DNA from: an uncultured Bacteroidales bacterium
GTDB taxonomy: Bacteria > Bacteroidota > Bacteroidia > Bacteroidales > Bacteroidaceae
DNA: 53,498 bases
Direction of reading: 5' to 3'
Assembly (NCBI GenBank): GCA_937906165.1
Contig: CALCYA010000131.1
Location: 1 to 53,498 of the forward strand
Made by a program: the position numbers and the translations under genes
Shown here: positions 8,740 to 17,004 of the stretch, piece by piece
How the letters are laid out: every line of letters begins with the position of its first letter
Numbering within the stretch: the stretch's first letter is position 1
The notes under the pieces: model-generated
Databases searched by the model: none
Seen by the model: the letters and a program-made list of their open reading frames with translations, nothing else
Told to the model about the DNA's origin: nothing

Positions 8740-11700
8740 TTATAGTCCAAGACTCAAGCCTACAGAATAAATTCTGGGCTGTATGCTGTAGCCAAGCTCC
8801 GGGTCATAGCCTTTCCAATCGTCGCTTGCAATCACGAACAGGTTGTTTATGTTTGCACTCAACTGTATGCGTGAAAGACCTATTTTCTTGCAGAATGTGC
8901 GCGGAACACTGTATGACAATGACAGTTGGGTACAACGCAGGAACGATGCACTGGCAACTCTCACGTCCGACTGTGCCCACATTGAGTAGATGTTGTCATA
9001 CAGGCCGTTAGGCAAGTTCAAGTTGTAGAGGTCGCGAACCGATGTGTACAGGCTGGGTATGTTTGTATGCGCCTCATCACCCGGCTGCTTCCAACGGTCG
9101 TTAAGCTCCTTGGAGAGGTTGCTGAAGATGTCCGGCATCTTGCCGTATGTGAATGTAGAGTAGGGGTTAGGCAGGCGCTTCTTGGCTCCTAATGCAACCG
9201 CAAAGTCCATTCCGATGTTGAAGTTCTTCCAGCGCAGACGAGTGTTGAAACCGCCCGAGAAGTCAGGTTCGCTCTGTCCAGAATATACCAGGAAGGTTGT
9301 AGGGTCTACACTGCCGTCTCCCTCCACTGCGTCATATGTGGCATTTTCGAATGTGGGATAACCGTTCTTGCCGTCAAGTCCTGAGAATTTGTATGACCAG
9401 AACGCTGATAGCGGATAACCCTTCTTGAGCGGACGGTCACTGCTGCCGTTGAGAAAGTCGGTGTGTGTCAGTTCATCGGCCTTTGCTGTGCGGTCATCGC
9501 TTGACGACTCGTTCCAGTTCTTGCCGGCATTGACACCGATGGTCCACGCGATGTCGTTAGTACGTATCGGGGTGAAATTGAGCGTAACCTCAAGACCGCT
9601 GTTGCTGATGAGACCACCGTTCAAAGGCATTGTCGCCATACCGTACTCCTGTGCAATGTCTTGTCTTATAATGGCATTGGAGTTACGGCGATAATACTCG
9701 AAGTTCATTGTAATACCGAACAGGGCAAGGTCGACGCCAAGGTTGAGTGACTTTGTGCGCTCCCATTTGAGTTGCTTGTTGGGCAGGCTTGAGATAGAGA
9801 GATAATACTCATTATAGCTCTGCAACAATCCCTGATAGCGCACAATCATCTCCGGGCTCAGCGTGTTTACCACATTACCCTGAATACCGTATGAGGCACG
9901 CAGGTTCAACTGGTCGAGCCAGTGTACATGTTCCATCATGAACGGTTCCTGTGCAATCTTCCATGATGCACCGAATGACCATGTGGGGTCGAACTGCTTG
10001 TTAACGTCCTGTCCGAATCGGTTCGAAGCGTCAGAACGTACGTTCACGTTCACAACGTAACGGTTCTTGAATGCGTAGGCAACAGTTGCAAAGAACGACA
10101 TGTAGTTTGTCGTGGTCGACATCTTGTTCCAAGCTCCGTTGTAGAGCTGTGCGAGTGCTCCCCAACCGATGGTTACATCGCTGCCGATAGGCTTGAAGTT
10201 CTCGGGCAGGGTGGGTGATACAAGGATTGAACCGCGCTCAGGAACATATCCCCAGACTGTATTGCCTTCGCTTGTGCTTTCGCTTGAGCGTATTTCCATA
10301 CCGAGCATCGCATTCAGACGATGGTCCTCATTGAACTCCTTGCTGAACTGCAGACGGTGTGAGGTGTTGTATGAAACACCCTGCGAATTGGCCTGGTTGA
10401 GTACACCTCCATACGGCATCAGGGCGGCATTGAAGCGGTCGGACCCTGCTTTCTCTGTGCCGTATGCATATCCGCGGTATAGCTGCTCAACCCTTGAGGT
10501 CTTCTCACCGGCATAGCTCTCGCTCTTGTTGTTGGTCACTGATATGCTGGCTGTTCCCTGATAGGTGAGCCATTTGAGAATCTTGTACGAAACGTTTATC
10601 GATGCGTTGAAGTTTGTTCCACGGTTGAACGAGAAACTGTTCTCCATCTCGTTGAAGATGTTGTATGAGTACTGGTTCTTGCCTCCAAGCAACGTGTTGT
10701 ACTGGTATGTGTAATACTTCGAGTAGAATGCGCGGTCGCCGTTCTCTTCGAATGCGGGTATGGCACGGCTGGTGTTCATCGCGTATGTGTAGGGGTTCAC
10801 GCCTGCACCGTAACCGTCGGCGTCGCGTACACTACCGTTTAATTGTGCATTGATGCTAAGCTTCTCGTTGATGTTGCTGTTGATGCTCAAGCGTGCTGTA
10901 ATCTGGTCATTCTCGTTGCCCACCTCATATCCTTTGTTGTTCTGGTAGCCGACTGAGGCATTGTATGTGTATTTGTCAGTTCCGCCCGAAATGCTCAGGT
11001 TGTGGCTCTGGCTGACGGAGTTGCGTGTGAGCAGGTCGAACCAGTCTGTATTCACTGTCTCAAGGCGCTGTAGGTATCTTGAGAACTCATCCTCGGTTAT
11101 CATGCGCTTGTTGAACATTGCCATCAGACCCTCGTATGTGTATATCTGTGGCAACGGCTCGCTCTGGTATCGCACACCGGCCTCGTATGCCTCCTTGCTG
11201 AACTGGATGCGCTCGTAGGAGTTCATGAAGTCGTACATGTCGTATGTGGGGCGCTCCCTTACCGATACATTGGTGTTGTAGTTGACACTCACGCGGCCGG
11301 GTGTACCCTTCTTTGTGGTGACAACGATGACACCGTTCGATGCCTTTGAACCATAGATGGCTGTCGCCGATGCATCCTTGAGCACTGTGATGTTGTCGAT
11401 ATCCTGTGGATTGAGCCATGATATCTGGTTGCCGATAAGCTCCCTCATATCCGATGTTATGGCAGAACTCATGTCAATAGATAGAGGGTCTTCCTGAATC
11501 ACACCATCGACAACCCATAGCGGGTCGCTGTTGCCAAGGATTGTAGATGTACCGCGGATAGTAATCTTAGGTGATGCACCCACACGTGCCGAGGTATTCA
11601 CGACGGACATACCTGCTACTTTTCCTTGAAGCATCTGGTCAATGCTCTGGTATGCGGGCATCATAATGTCGTCGGCCTTTACAGTGGTAAAGGCACCCAC

Positions 11701-12099
11701 CATATCCTTGCGTGGCAGACGGTTATAACCGTCCTCCACGATGGTTACGTCGGCAAGCATAGTCTCGTCGGTCTTGAGCACTACCTCGACAGGTTTCTTG
11801 AAAACCTCGGGTGTAAGCTTTATTCTCACGGTCTTTGTGCCGATGTAGCTTACTACAAGCTCATTGTCGCCGTTGCTGAGGTTTGCCTCAATGGCGAACT
11901 CTCCGTTAAGGTTCGTGTTTGCACCTCTCGCAATCTTTTTATTGTTCATTACCGCAATGCTTGCTGCGGGTAATGGATCGCCGAACTCATCGGTGACAAC
12001 ACCTGTTATGCCTGTACCTTTCTGTGCAAATGCCGGAATTGTGCAGAAGAAGCATAATAAAAAGCATAATGTGTTGATTGTCAACTGCTTGAATTTCAT
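8740..12099 (-). CDS. SusC/RagA-family TonB-dependent outer-membrane transporter
   Basis: 1119 residues. Signal peptide ending A-F-A-Q (about residue 26), a carboxypeptidase-regulatory-like beta domain (about 28-110), the plug domain (about 125-270, with L-Q-G-K-V-A-G and the SusC/RagA signature Y-G-S-K-A-S-N-G-V-I), then a beta barrel ending in the hydrophobic Y-S-V-G-L-S-L-G-L. It imports a large nutrient in a TonB/ExbBD-driven step together with the SusD lipoprotein encoded next to it. No glycoside hydrolase, sulfatase, lyase, anti-sigma factor or hybrid two-component regulator lies nearby, so this is not a typical polysaccharide locus; the downstream metallohydrolase-like and thioredoxin genes point to a peptide, metal-containing or disulfide-containing substrate (inference). 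It is the first gene of the operon; a weak -7-like box (TACTTTAG) lies at 12138-12145. Confidence 0.97.
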   Translation of the reverse strand: MKFKQLTINTLCFLLCFFCTIPAFAQKGTGITGVVTDEFGDPLPAASIAVMNNKKIARGANTNLNGEFAIEANLSNGDNELVVSYIGTKTVRIKLTPEVFKKPVEVVLKTDETMLADVTIVEDGYNRLPRKDMVGAFTTVKADDIMMPAYQSIDQMLQGKVAGMSVVNTSARVGASPKITIRGTSTILGNSDPLWVVDGVIQEDPLSIDMSSAITSDMRELIGNQISWLNPQDIDNITVLKDASATAIYGSKASNGVIVVTTKKGTPGRVSVNYNTNVSVRERPTYDMYDFMNSYERIQFSKEAYEAGVRYQSEPLPQIYTYEGLMAMFNKRMITEDEFSRYLQRLETVNTDWFDLLTRNSVSQSHNLSISGGTDKYTYNASVGYQNNKGYEVGNENDQITARLSINSNINEKLSINAQLNGSVRDADGYGAGVNPYTYAMNTSRAIPAFEENGDRAFYSKYYTYQYNTLLGGKNQYSYNIFNEMENSFSFNRGTNFNASINVSYKILKWLTYQGTASISVTNNKSESYAGEKTSRVEQLYRGYAYGTEKAGSDRFNAALMPYGGVLNQANSQGVSYNTSHRLQFSKEFNEDHRLNAMLGMEIRSSESTSEGNTVWGYVPERGSILVSPTLPENFKPIGSDVTIGWGALAQLYNGAWNKMSTTTNYMSFFATVAYAFKNRYVVNVNVRSDASNRFGQDVNKQFDPTWSFGASWKIAQEPFMMEHVHWLDQLNLRASYGIQGNVVNTLSPEMIVRYQGLLQSYNEYYLSISSLPNKQLKWERTKSLNLGVDLALFGITMNFEYYRRNSNAIIRQDIAQEYGMATMPLNGGLISNSGLEVTLNFTPIRTNDIAWTIGVNAGKNWNESSSDDRTAKADELTHTDFLNGSSDRPLKKGYPLSAFWSYKFSGLDGKNGYPTFENATYDAVEGDGSVDPTTFLVYSGQSEPDFSGGFNTRLRWKNFNIGMDFAVALGAKKRLPNPYSTFTYGKMPDIFSNLSKELNDRWKQPGDEAHTNIPSLYTSVRDLYNLNLPNGLYDNIYSMWAQSDVRVASASFLRCTQLSLSYSVPRTFCKKIGLSRIQLSANINNLFVIASDDWKGYDPELGYSIQPRIYSVGLSLGL

Positions 12100-12191
12100 A
12101 ACAATGGTTATTGATGTTTTTGTCGCTATTTGAATTGCTAAAGTAAGGTTTTTTTCTCAAAAAAGGTCGGCAAATGTAAAAAAAATTAAAC

Positions 12192-12222
12192 CCGGCCAAC
12201 ATGTTTTTTGCATATAGGCCGG
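12192..12222 (-). terminator. Terminator of the rsmA-mgtE-esterase operon
   Basis: CCGGCC arms (12192-12197 and 12217-12222) with an AT-rich loop, followed on the minus strand by TTTAATTTTTTTT. It lies about 110 bases past the esterase stop codon and upstream of susC. Confidence 0.65.
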
Positions 12223-12329
12223 TTTTGCTGATAAAATGTTAAATAATTGCTTTAAATTTATTAAAAAAAGTTGTCGGGCTTCTGAAAGATTTGTAAAATG
12301 GTTAAAGAAGATTTTCAGATCGGCTATTG

Positions 12330-13529
12330 TCAGTCAAGCTCAATTTCCATTATGCACGGGAATGCATAGCTTCTGTCGCCACTCTGTGTCAGCGTATTGT
12401 ATATGTTCGCGATTGTACGCTTCAGTTTCTTGCTCTTGATTTTCTTGCCTTTGTAGTATACCGTAACTTTCTTGTCGAGATCCAACATGTTGTCGTTGAG
12501 CCTGATTGTCAGTCTGGAGTAGTCGCAGTGTTCTATGTTGATGCTGTTGCCATCGATGCTTGCAATTACGGTGCTTCCGTGACGCAACTCTTCAGCCGGT
12601 GCCGAAAGCCAGTAGAAATGCTCACGCAGCACCTCTTCCTGCCTCCATACAACTTCCTTGGGATATGGGTTCCTGCGGTATTGTGCCATCCAACCTACAG
12701 CATCTGCATCAGCACGGTCCATCCAATGTCCCTTGCCTTCGACGATGTTGGTGCTGTGGATGTATTTGCCGGGGTTGGCAGCCTCCAGCGAATCCATTAC
12801 AGCTCCCTTTTCCTTGGCGAGCCTGTTGCGGTCGTACGCGGCATCGTGCTCGCCCATCCATATTGAGAATGGTACGTTCAACAGGTTTACCTGTGATGCG
12901 TTGCCCGGGTGTCCGGCCATCATTGAAGCTGCGGCCCATTTGTCGGCCATGCGCGGAGCCATGCGCCACACACCGTCTCCACCGGCTGAGTAGCCCATGA
13001 GGTAAACCTTGTTGGGGTTGACGCCTTCAAATACCACGCAACAACGGATGAGCTTTTCGAACAGCTCGTCAAGTCCTTTGCGGTGCCACATGTTCCAGGT
13101 GTTCCACGGTGCACGGGGGGCTACATATACACCCTCGGGCAGCTCGTAAAGGTAAATCTGGTTCATCCACTGCTCGTCATTAACCTCTTTGGGGCACTCT
13201 CCGCCTCCATGCATCGAGATGTAAAGGCTGCGTCCGTCACGTGGGCACATGCCGAATGTGCGTATTGCGCAAGCCAACTGCAGGGTGTCATGGGTTAGAA
13301 TCATTTTCTCCCACTCTCGCTTCAGCTCCTGTGCTTGTTCCTTGAGCCATAAGGAGTCAATTACAATAGCAGCCTCTTCGGCCTCTTTCTTGTCAAGTTT
13401 CTTGTTCGCGAATTTCTGTTTTGCGAGTTCTCCTTTACCGTTCTTTAGCCATGCCTTGAACGCATCGGTCTGTGCAAGAGAAACGGCCGATATAAGTACG
13501 GCCGTTATGATTGTGAATACTCTTTTCAT
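12330..13529 (-). CDS. Secreted alpha/beta-hydrolase (esterase/depolymerase type)
   Basis: 399 residues with a signal peptide ending S-L-A-Q (residue 20). The alpha/beta-hydrolase fold is indicated by the oxyanion segment S-M-H-G-G-G (105-110), nucleophile elbow G-Y-S-A-G-G (Ser181), acid G-E-H-D (Asp229) and G-K-G-H (His268), a complete Ser-Asp-His triad in the expected order. Residues 300-399 form a C-terminal beta domain. The nearest general class is the PHB-depolymerase/feruloyl-esterase-like family, which cleaves ester bonds in secreted or cell-wall polymers; the substrate cannot be told from sequence. The N-terminal region (30-75) is a Lys/Glu-rich helix. It starts 26 bp after mgtE and is probably cotranscribed with it although functionally unrelated. 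Confidence 0.85.
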   Translation of the reverse strand: MKRVFTIITAVLISAVSLAQTDAFKAWLKNGKGELAKQKFANKKLDKKEAEEAAIVIDSLWLKEQAQELKREWEKMILTHDTLQLACAIRTFGMCPRDGRSLYISMHGGGECPKEVNDEQWMNQIYLYELPEGVYVAPRAPWNTWNMWHRKGLDELFEKLIRCCVVFEGVNPNKVYLMGYSAGGDGVWRMAPRMADKWAAASMMAGHPGNASQVNLLNVPFSIWMGEHDAAYDRNRLAKEKGAVMDSLEAANPGKYIHSTNIVEGKGHWMDRADADAVGWMAQYRRNPYPKEVVWRQEEVLREHFYWLSAPAEELRHGSTVIASIDGNSINIEHCDYSRLTIRLNDNMLDLDKKVTVYYKGKKIKSKKLKRTIANIYNTLTQSGDRSYAFPCIMEIELD

Positions 13530-13555
13530 TCTGTCTGTTGTAAAAACTATTTACC

Positions 13556-14908
13556 TTATATGATTATTTTGCTCAATATCATTGAAATTATCATGTAGAA
13601 CGTCATACCACTGAGGTCGTTGATGATCTGTATGAACGGTCCTGTTGCCACAGCCGGGTTTATGTCCATCCTCTCCAGCACCATCGGAATCATTGTTCCG
13701 AAAGAGGATGCGAAAAGCACGACAATGAACAGGCTGATGGGTACTGCAAGTGTCACAATGTCAAAAGCTCCGTATATGAAGAAATTGTACATGTACACCA
13801 TCAACGAGAGTATGGTGGCATTTACAATCGCAACCACAAGCTCCTTGAGTATGTGCCTGAATATGTGCTGCGAGTTCAATGAGTTGTTGGCAAGTCCCTG
13901 TACGGCAATTGCCGAGGACTGTGTACCCACATTACCTCCCATACCGGCAAGCAGCGGGATGAACAGCGCCATCTCGGGGTGCGAGCCCAGCGTGTTCGTG
14001 AAGCAGTTCAGCAGGATTGATGAACCGATACCTCCCAACATTCCTATAATAAGCCACGGCAGACGTGCTTTCGTCTGAACGAACACGCTGTCGCTTGTCT
14101 CGACGTCTTGTGTAAGACCGGCGGTCAACTGTTGGTCGTGTTCTGTCTGTTCACGTACCTCATCCATGATGTCGTCGACGGTAATCTGTCCCACAAGGCG
14201 GTTGATCTTGTCAACGACGGGTATTGCCACAAGGTTGTACTTCTCGATGAGCATTGTAACCTCGTCGATAGGGGTGTCAACGTCAACGCTTACCACCTTC
14301 TTGTTCATGACGTGCTTCACCTTCGATACCGACGGGCTTGTGATCATCTTGGTGAGCGGGAACAGTCCGCATAGCCTCTCGTCGTCATCCACTACATAGA
14401 CATAATATATGTCGTCGAGTTCCTCGGCCTGCTGGCGCATCTCCTTCAGACACTCCGGCATACTCCAGTTCTCGTTCACAACCACCATCTCGGTACTCAT
14501 GAGACCACCGGCTGTGTCCTCGTCATATTGCAGAAGGTCTACGATGTCGCCGGCCTGTTCAATGTCCTTGATATGCAAGAGGACCTCTTCCTGCTTCTCC
14601 TCATCCATATCACGGATAATCTCCACAGCGTCGTCAGTGTCCATGTAGTTGACGAAGCGTTTGGCTATGGCCTCAGAGGGGAGCTCTTCCAGAAGCTCGT
14701 TACGGATATCCTCATCCATCTCAGTGAGGGCGTCGGCGGCCTTCTCGTTGTCAAGCTGCCTATAGAGGAAGCGGGCCTCCTCAATGTCAAGCTCAAGGCA
14801 GATTTCGGCAATGTCGGCCGGGTGAAGCTTTGATATCTTCTCCTGCAGCAACACCGATTCTTTCTTTTCGATGAGCTCCTTTATGTAGTTGATGAATTCT
14901 AATGTCAT
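13556..14908 (-). CDS. mgtE: MgtE-family magnesium transporter
   Basis: 450 residues, the full family length. An N-terminal superhelical MgtE_N domain (about 1-130, rich in E-E-A-R-F-L and L-P-S-E-A-I-A-K-R repeats) is followed by two CBS domains (about 130-255, including D-V-D-T-P-I-D-E and V-A-I-P-V-V-D), a linking helix and five transmembrane segments (about 283-450, with G-M-G-G-N-V-G-T-Q-S-S near 320-335, the conserved pore region). MgtE is a dimeric inner-membrane Mg2+ channel gated by Mg2+ bound to the N and CBS domains. It lies 11 bp after rsmA, a pairing I recall in many Bacteroidota. Confidence 0.95.
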   Translation of the reverse strand: MTLEFINYIKELIEKKESVLLQEKISKLHPADIAEICLELDIEEARFLYRQLDNEKAADALTEMDEDIRNELLEELPSEAIAKRFVNYMDTDDAVEIIRDMDEEKQEEVLLHIKDIEQAGDIVDLLQYDEDTAGGLMSTEMVVVNENWSMPECLKEMRQQAEELDDIYYVYVVDDDERLCGLFPLTKMITSPSVSKVKHVMNKKVVSVDVDTPIDEVTMLIEKYNLVAIPVVDKINRLVGQITVDDIMDEVREQTEHDQQLTAGLTQDVETSDSVFVQTKARLPWLIIGMLGGIGSSILLNCFTNTLGSHPEMALFIPLLAGMGGNVGTQSSAIAVQGLANNSLNSQHIFRHILKELVVAIVNATILSLMVYMYNFFIYGAFDIVTLAVPISLFIVVLFASSFGTMIPMVLERMDINPAVATGPFIQIINDLSGMTFYMIISMILSKIII

Positions 14909-14919
14909 ATTTTCCTCTG

Positions 14920-15708
14920 CTATTTCGCTAACGCGAGTTCAACCTTCTGTGTCAAGTCAATAAACTGCTCTATGGATAGTTGCTCGGGGCGTTTTTCAAG
15001 AATCGGGTCGCTCAACAGGGGTGACTCCTTGCCGACAATCTGTTGGATGGAATTCCTCAGTTTCTTGCGTCGTTGGTTGAAAGTGCCCTTGACAATCTTC
15101 CTGAACAGTTCTTCATCGCACTCCATGCACGTTCGTCCGTTGCGTTTCATCAGTACAACGGCACTCTTGACCTTGGGAGGAGGAGAGAAAACATTTTCGT
15201 TTACGGTGAACAGGTACTCTACGTCGTACCACAATTGTATGAATATGCTCAAGATCCCATAGGCTTTTGTGCCGGGCTTTGCAGCCAGGCGTTCGCCCAC
15301 CTCTTTCTGTATCATACCGCTGCAGTAAGGGATGAACTCCTTGTAATCGAGCATCTTGAAGAATATCTGGCTTGAAATGTTGTAAGGATAGTTTCCGATG
15401 AGCATGAACTGTCCGCCGTCGAAAAGACGGTCGAGGTGCATCTTGAGGAAGTCATCGGGGATGATGTTCTCCTCCTGCAGCTCCGGAAGGTTCTTGCACA
15501 GGTAGCTTACCGACTCCTCATCAATCTCTACAACCTTCAACGGGCGTTTCTTCTCTAAAAGGAACTGTGTCAGCACGCCCATACCCGGTCCCACTTCAAG
15601 GATAGGCAGTGAAGGACAGGTGTCAACGGTATCCGCAATATCCTTTGCTATGGAAAGGTCAACAAGAAAGTGCTGTCCTAATCTCTTTTTTGCTGTTACT
15701 GCTTTCAT
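14920..15708 (-). CDS. rsmA: 16S rRNA dimethyladenosine transferase RsmA (KsgA)
   Basis: 262 residues. N-terminal K-K-R-L-G-Q-H-F-L (7-15), SAM-binding motif I L-E-V-G-P-G-M-G-V-L-T (38-47), acidic residue of motif II in E-I-D (61-63) and the catalytic motif N-Y-P-Y at 106-109 (N-L/I-P-Y in most homologues). The enzyme dimethylates two adjacent adenines in helix 45 of 16S rRNA late in 30S assembly. It is the first gene of the rsmA-mgtE-esterase run. The upstream 300 bases contain structured sequence and are shared with the divergent flippase gene. ATG 15708 gives the expected N-terminus. Confidence 0.97.
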   Translation of the reverse strand: MKAVTAKKRLGQHFLVDLSIAKDIADTVDTCPSLPILEVGPGMGVLTQFLLEKKRPLKVVEIDEESVSYLCKNLPELQEENIIPDDFLKMHLDRLFDGGQFMLIGNYPYNISSQIFFKMLDYKEFIPYCSGMIQKEVGERLAAKPGTKAYGILSIFIQLWYDVEYLFTVNENVFSPPPKVKSAVVLMKRNGRTCMECDEELFRKIVKGTFNQRRKKLRNSIQQIVGKESPLLSDPILEKRPEQLSIEQFIDLTQKVELALAK

Positions 15709-16009
15709 AGTCGGTGAGCCTGATTTTTTAATTAAATATACTTAAAAATGAGGTCTTATGTCCAATATATTGTTATCTTTGCGGAAATCCGCGATGACAG
15801 CCTGCACTCGCTGTGAAATTATAAACAAGTTATATTTCGCTCGCTTGTTGCTGTCATTGCGCTAAAGCGCGAAAATAGCCTTCGCTTGCTGCATGAGCTG
15901 TGGCAGTTGTAAAATACTGCATGATGCCTAAATAACAATCCTGGCGGCCTTTTGTCCCCATCGGAATGTTGCAAAGGTAAATAAAACTATTAAAAATGTT
16001 TCTAAAGTT
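15709..16009. other. 301-bp divergent intergenic region with inverted repeats and two -7-like boxes
   Basis: No gene was recognised here. TATCTTTG (15774-15781) is a plus-strand -7-like element and TACCTTTG (minus strand, 15972-15979) a minus-strand one; neither has a good -33 box. Between them, 15794-15801 plus 15824-15829 pair with 15844-15857, forming a stem of 14 bp with a 22-nt bulge, and there are short hairpins at 15781-15792 and 15859-15870. If both boxes are used, the rsmA and flippase transcripts would overlap head-to-head by roughly 190 bases. Confidence 0.5.
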
Positions 16010-16993
16010 GTGAAAAAGATTTTCAATAAAACGATAAAAACCGTGCTGCCAATCGTCTTGGGGATACTTATCCTGTACATGATTTATGCCGATTTTGATT
16101 TCACACAACTTTGGGGCGCTATCTCCGAAATGGACATGACATGGTTCGTGGTGTCAACTTTTTTCGGTATTATGAGCCATGTCATCAGGGGGTGGCGTTG
16201 GAAACTCACTCTTGCACCGCTTGGCTATTGTCCGTCTTCAAATACATGCGTGAACTCCATATTTGTAGCTTATGCCGCGAATCTTGTCGTTCCACGTGTG
16301 GGTGAGGTGTCCCGCTGCGTGGTGCTTGAGCAGTATGAGCACGTCCCCTTTGCACAGTCATTGGGTACGGTGGTGAGCGAACGCTTGATAGACACTCTTA
16401 TGGTGCTCATTATGACAGTGGTGGCGGTGTTGCTCCAGTGGCCGGTCTTTACCCGTTTCTTGAGCGATGCGGGTTTCGGAAGGTCCGAAAGCCCGTTCTT
16501 TGCCTCAATCGGCGGGTGGGCGGTAATTCTGCTTTCATTTGTGGCGATAGTGGTGCTGTTGTATGTTATTCTGCATAAAATGGCATTCTGGAAACGTATC
16601 AAGTCGTTCATAGCGAACTTTATCGTCGGAATAATGTCGCTCACCAAAATGAAGAACGGTTGGCTCTTCCTGTTTGAGACTGTGGGTATATGGTTCTGCT
16701 ATTTCATGCAGTTCTACCTCTGCGTCTTCTGTTTCGGGTTCAGCAGTGGCCTCTCTGTCTTGGCAGGTCTGCTGCTCTTTGTTGCAGGAAGCATTGCGGT
16801 GGTTGTGCCCACCCCCAACGGTGCGGGTCCATGGCACTTCGCGATAATAAGCATAATGGTGCTTTACGGTGTAAGCCCAAACAATGCGTCGGTTTTTGCG
16901 TTGATAGTTCACAGCACGCAGACACTGCTTGTAGCGTTGTTGGGACTTTATGCGCTTGTGATGTTGCAATTCAAAAAATCCATTAACAAATAA
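16010..16993 (+). CDS. Flippase-like integral membrane protein (LPG synthetase transmembrane-region family)
   Basis: 327 residues with about eight hydrophobic segments, of the PF03706/YbhN-AglD family. Recognisable points are the R-G-W-R-W motif near 62, N-L-V-V-P-R-V-G-E-V-S-R at about 91-102 (family-typical P-x-x-x-G-E) and P-T-P-N-G-A-G-P-W-H near 270. Family members include the membrane domain of lysyl-phosphatidylglycerol synthase and proposed lipid-linked substrate flippases; no aminoacyl-transferase domain is attached here, so the specific substrate is unknown. The start is GTG at 16010; an ATG a few bases upstream is out of frame and stops at once. It is 11 bp before pepD and may share its transcript. 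Confidence 0.88.
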   Translation: MKKIFNKTIKTVLPIVLGILILYMIYADFDFTQLWGAISEMDMTWFVVSTFFGIMSHVIRGWRWKLTLAPLGYCPSSNTCVNSIFVAYAANLVVPRVGEVSRCVVLEQYEHVPFAQSLGTVVSERLIDTLMVLIMTVVAVLLQWPVFTRFLSDAGFGRSESPFFASIGGWAVILLSFVAIVVLLYVILHKMAFWKRIKSFIANFIVGIMSLTKMKNGWLFLFETVGIWFCYFMQFYLCVFCFGFSSGLSVLAGLLLFVAGSIAVVVPTPNGAGPWHFAIISIMVLYGVSPNNASVFALIVHSTQTLLVALLGLYALVMLQFKKSINK

Positions 16994-17004
16994 AAAGAAT
17001 AATT

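Noticed and set aside
15794..15865. 23-codon Leu-rich frame upstream of the flippase gene as a leader peptide
   Set aside because: No terminator follows, the flippase is not an amino-acid biosynthetic gene, and the frame coincides with the arms of an inverted repeat.
15781..15900. tRNA or other stable RNA in the rsmA-flippase gap
   Set aside because: The inverted repeats do not fold into a cloverleaf and no T-loop (GTTCRA) or CCA end is visible.
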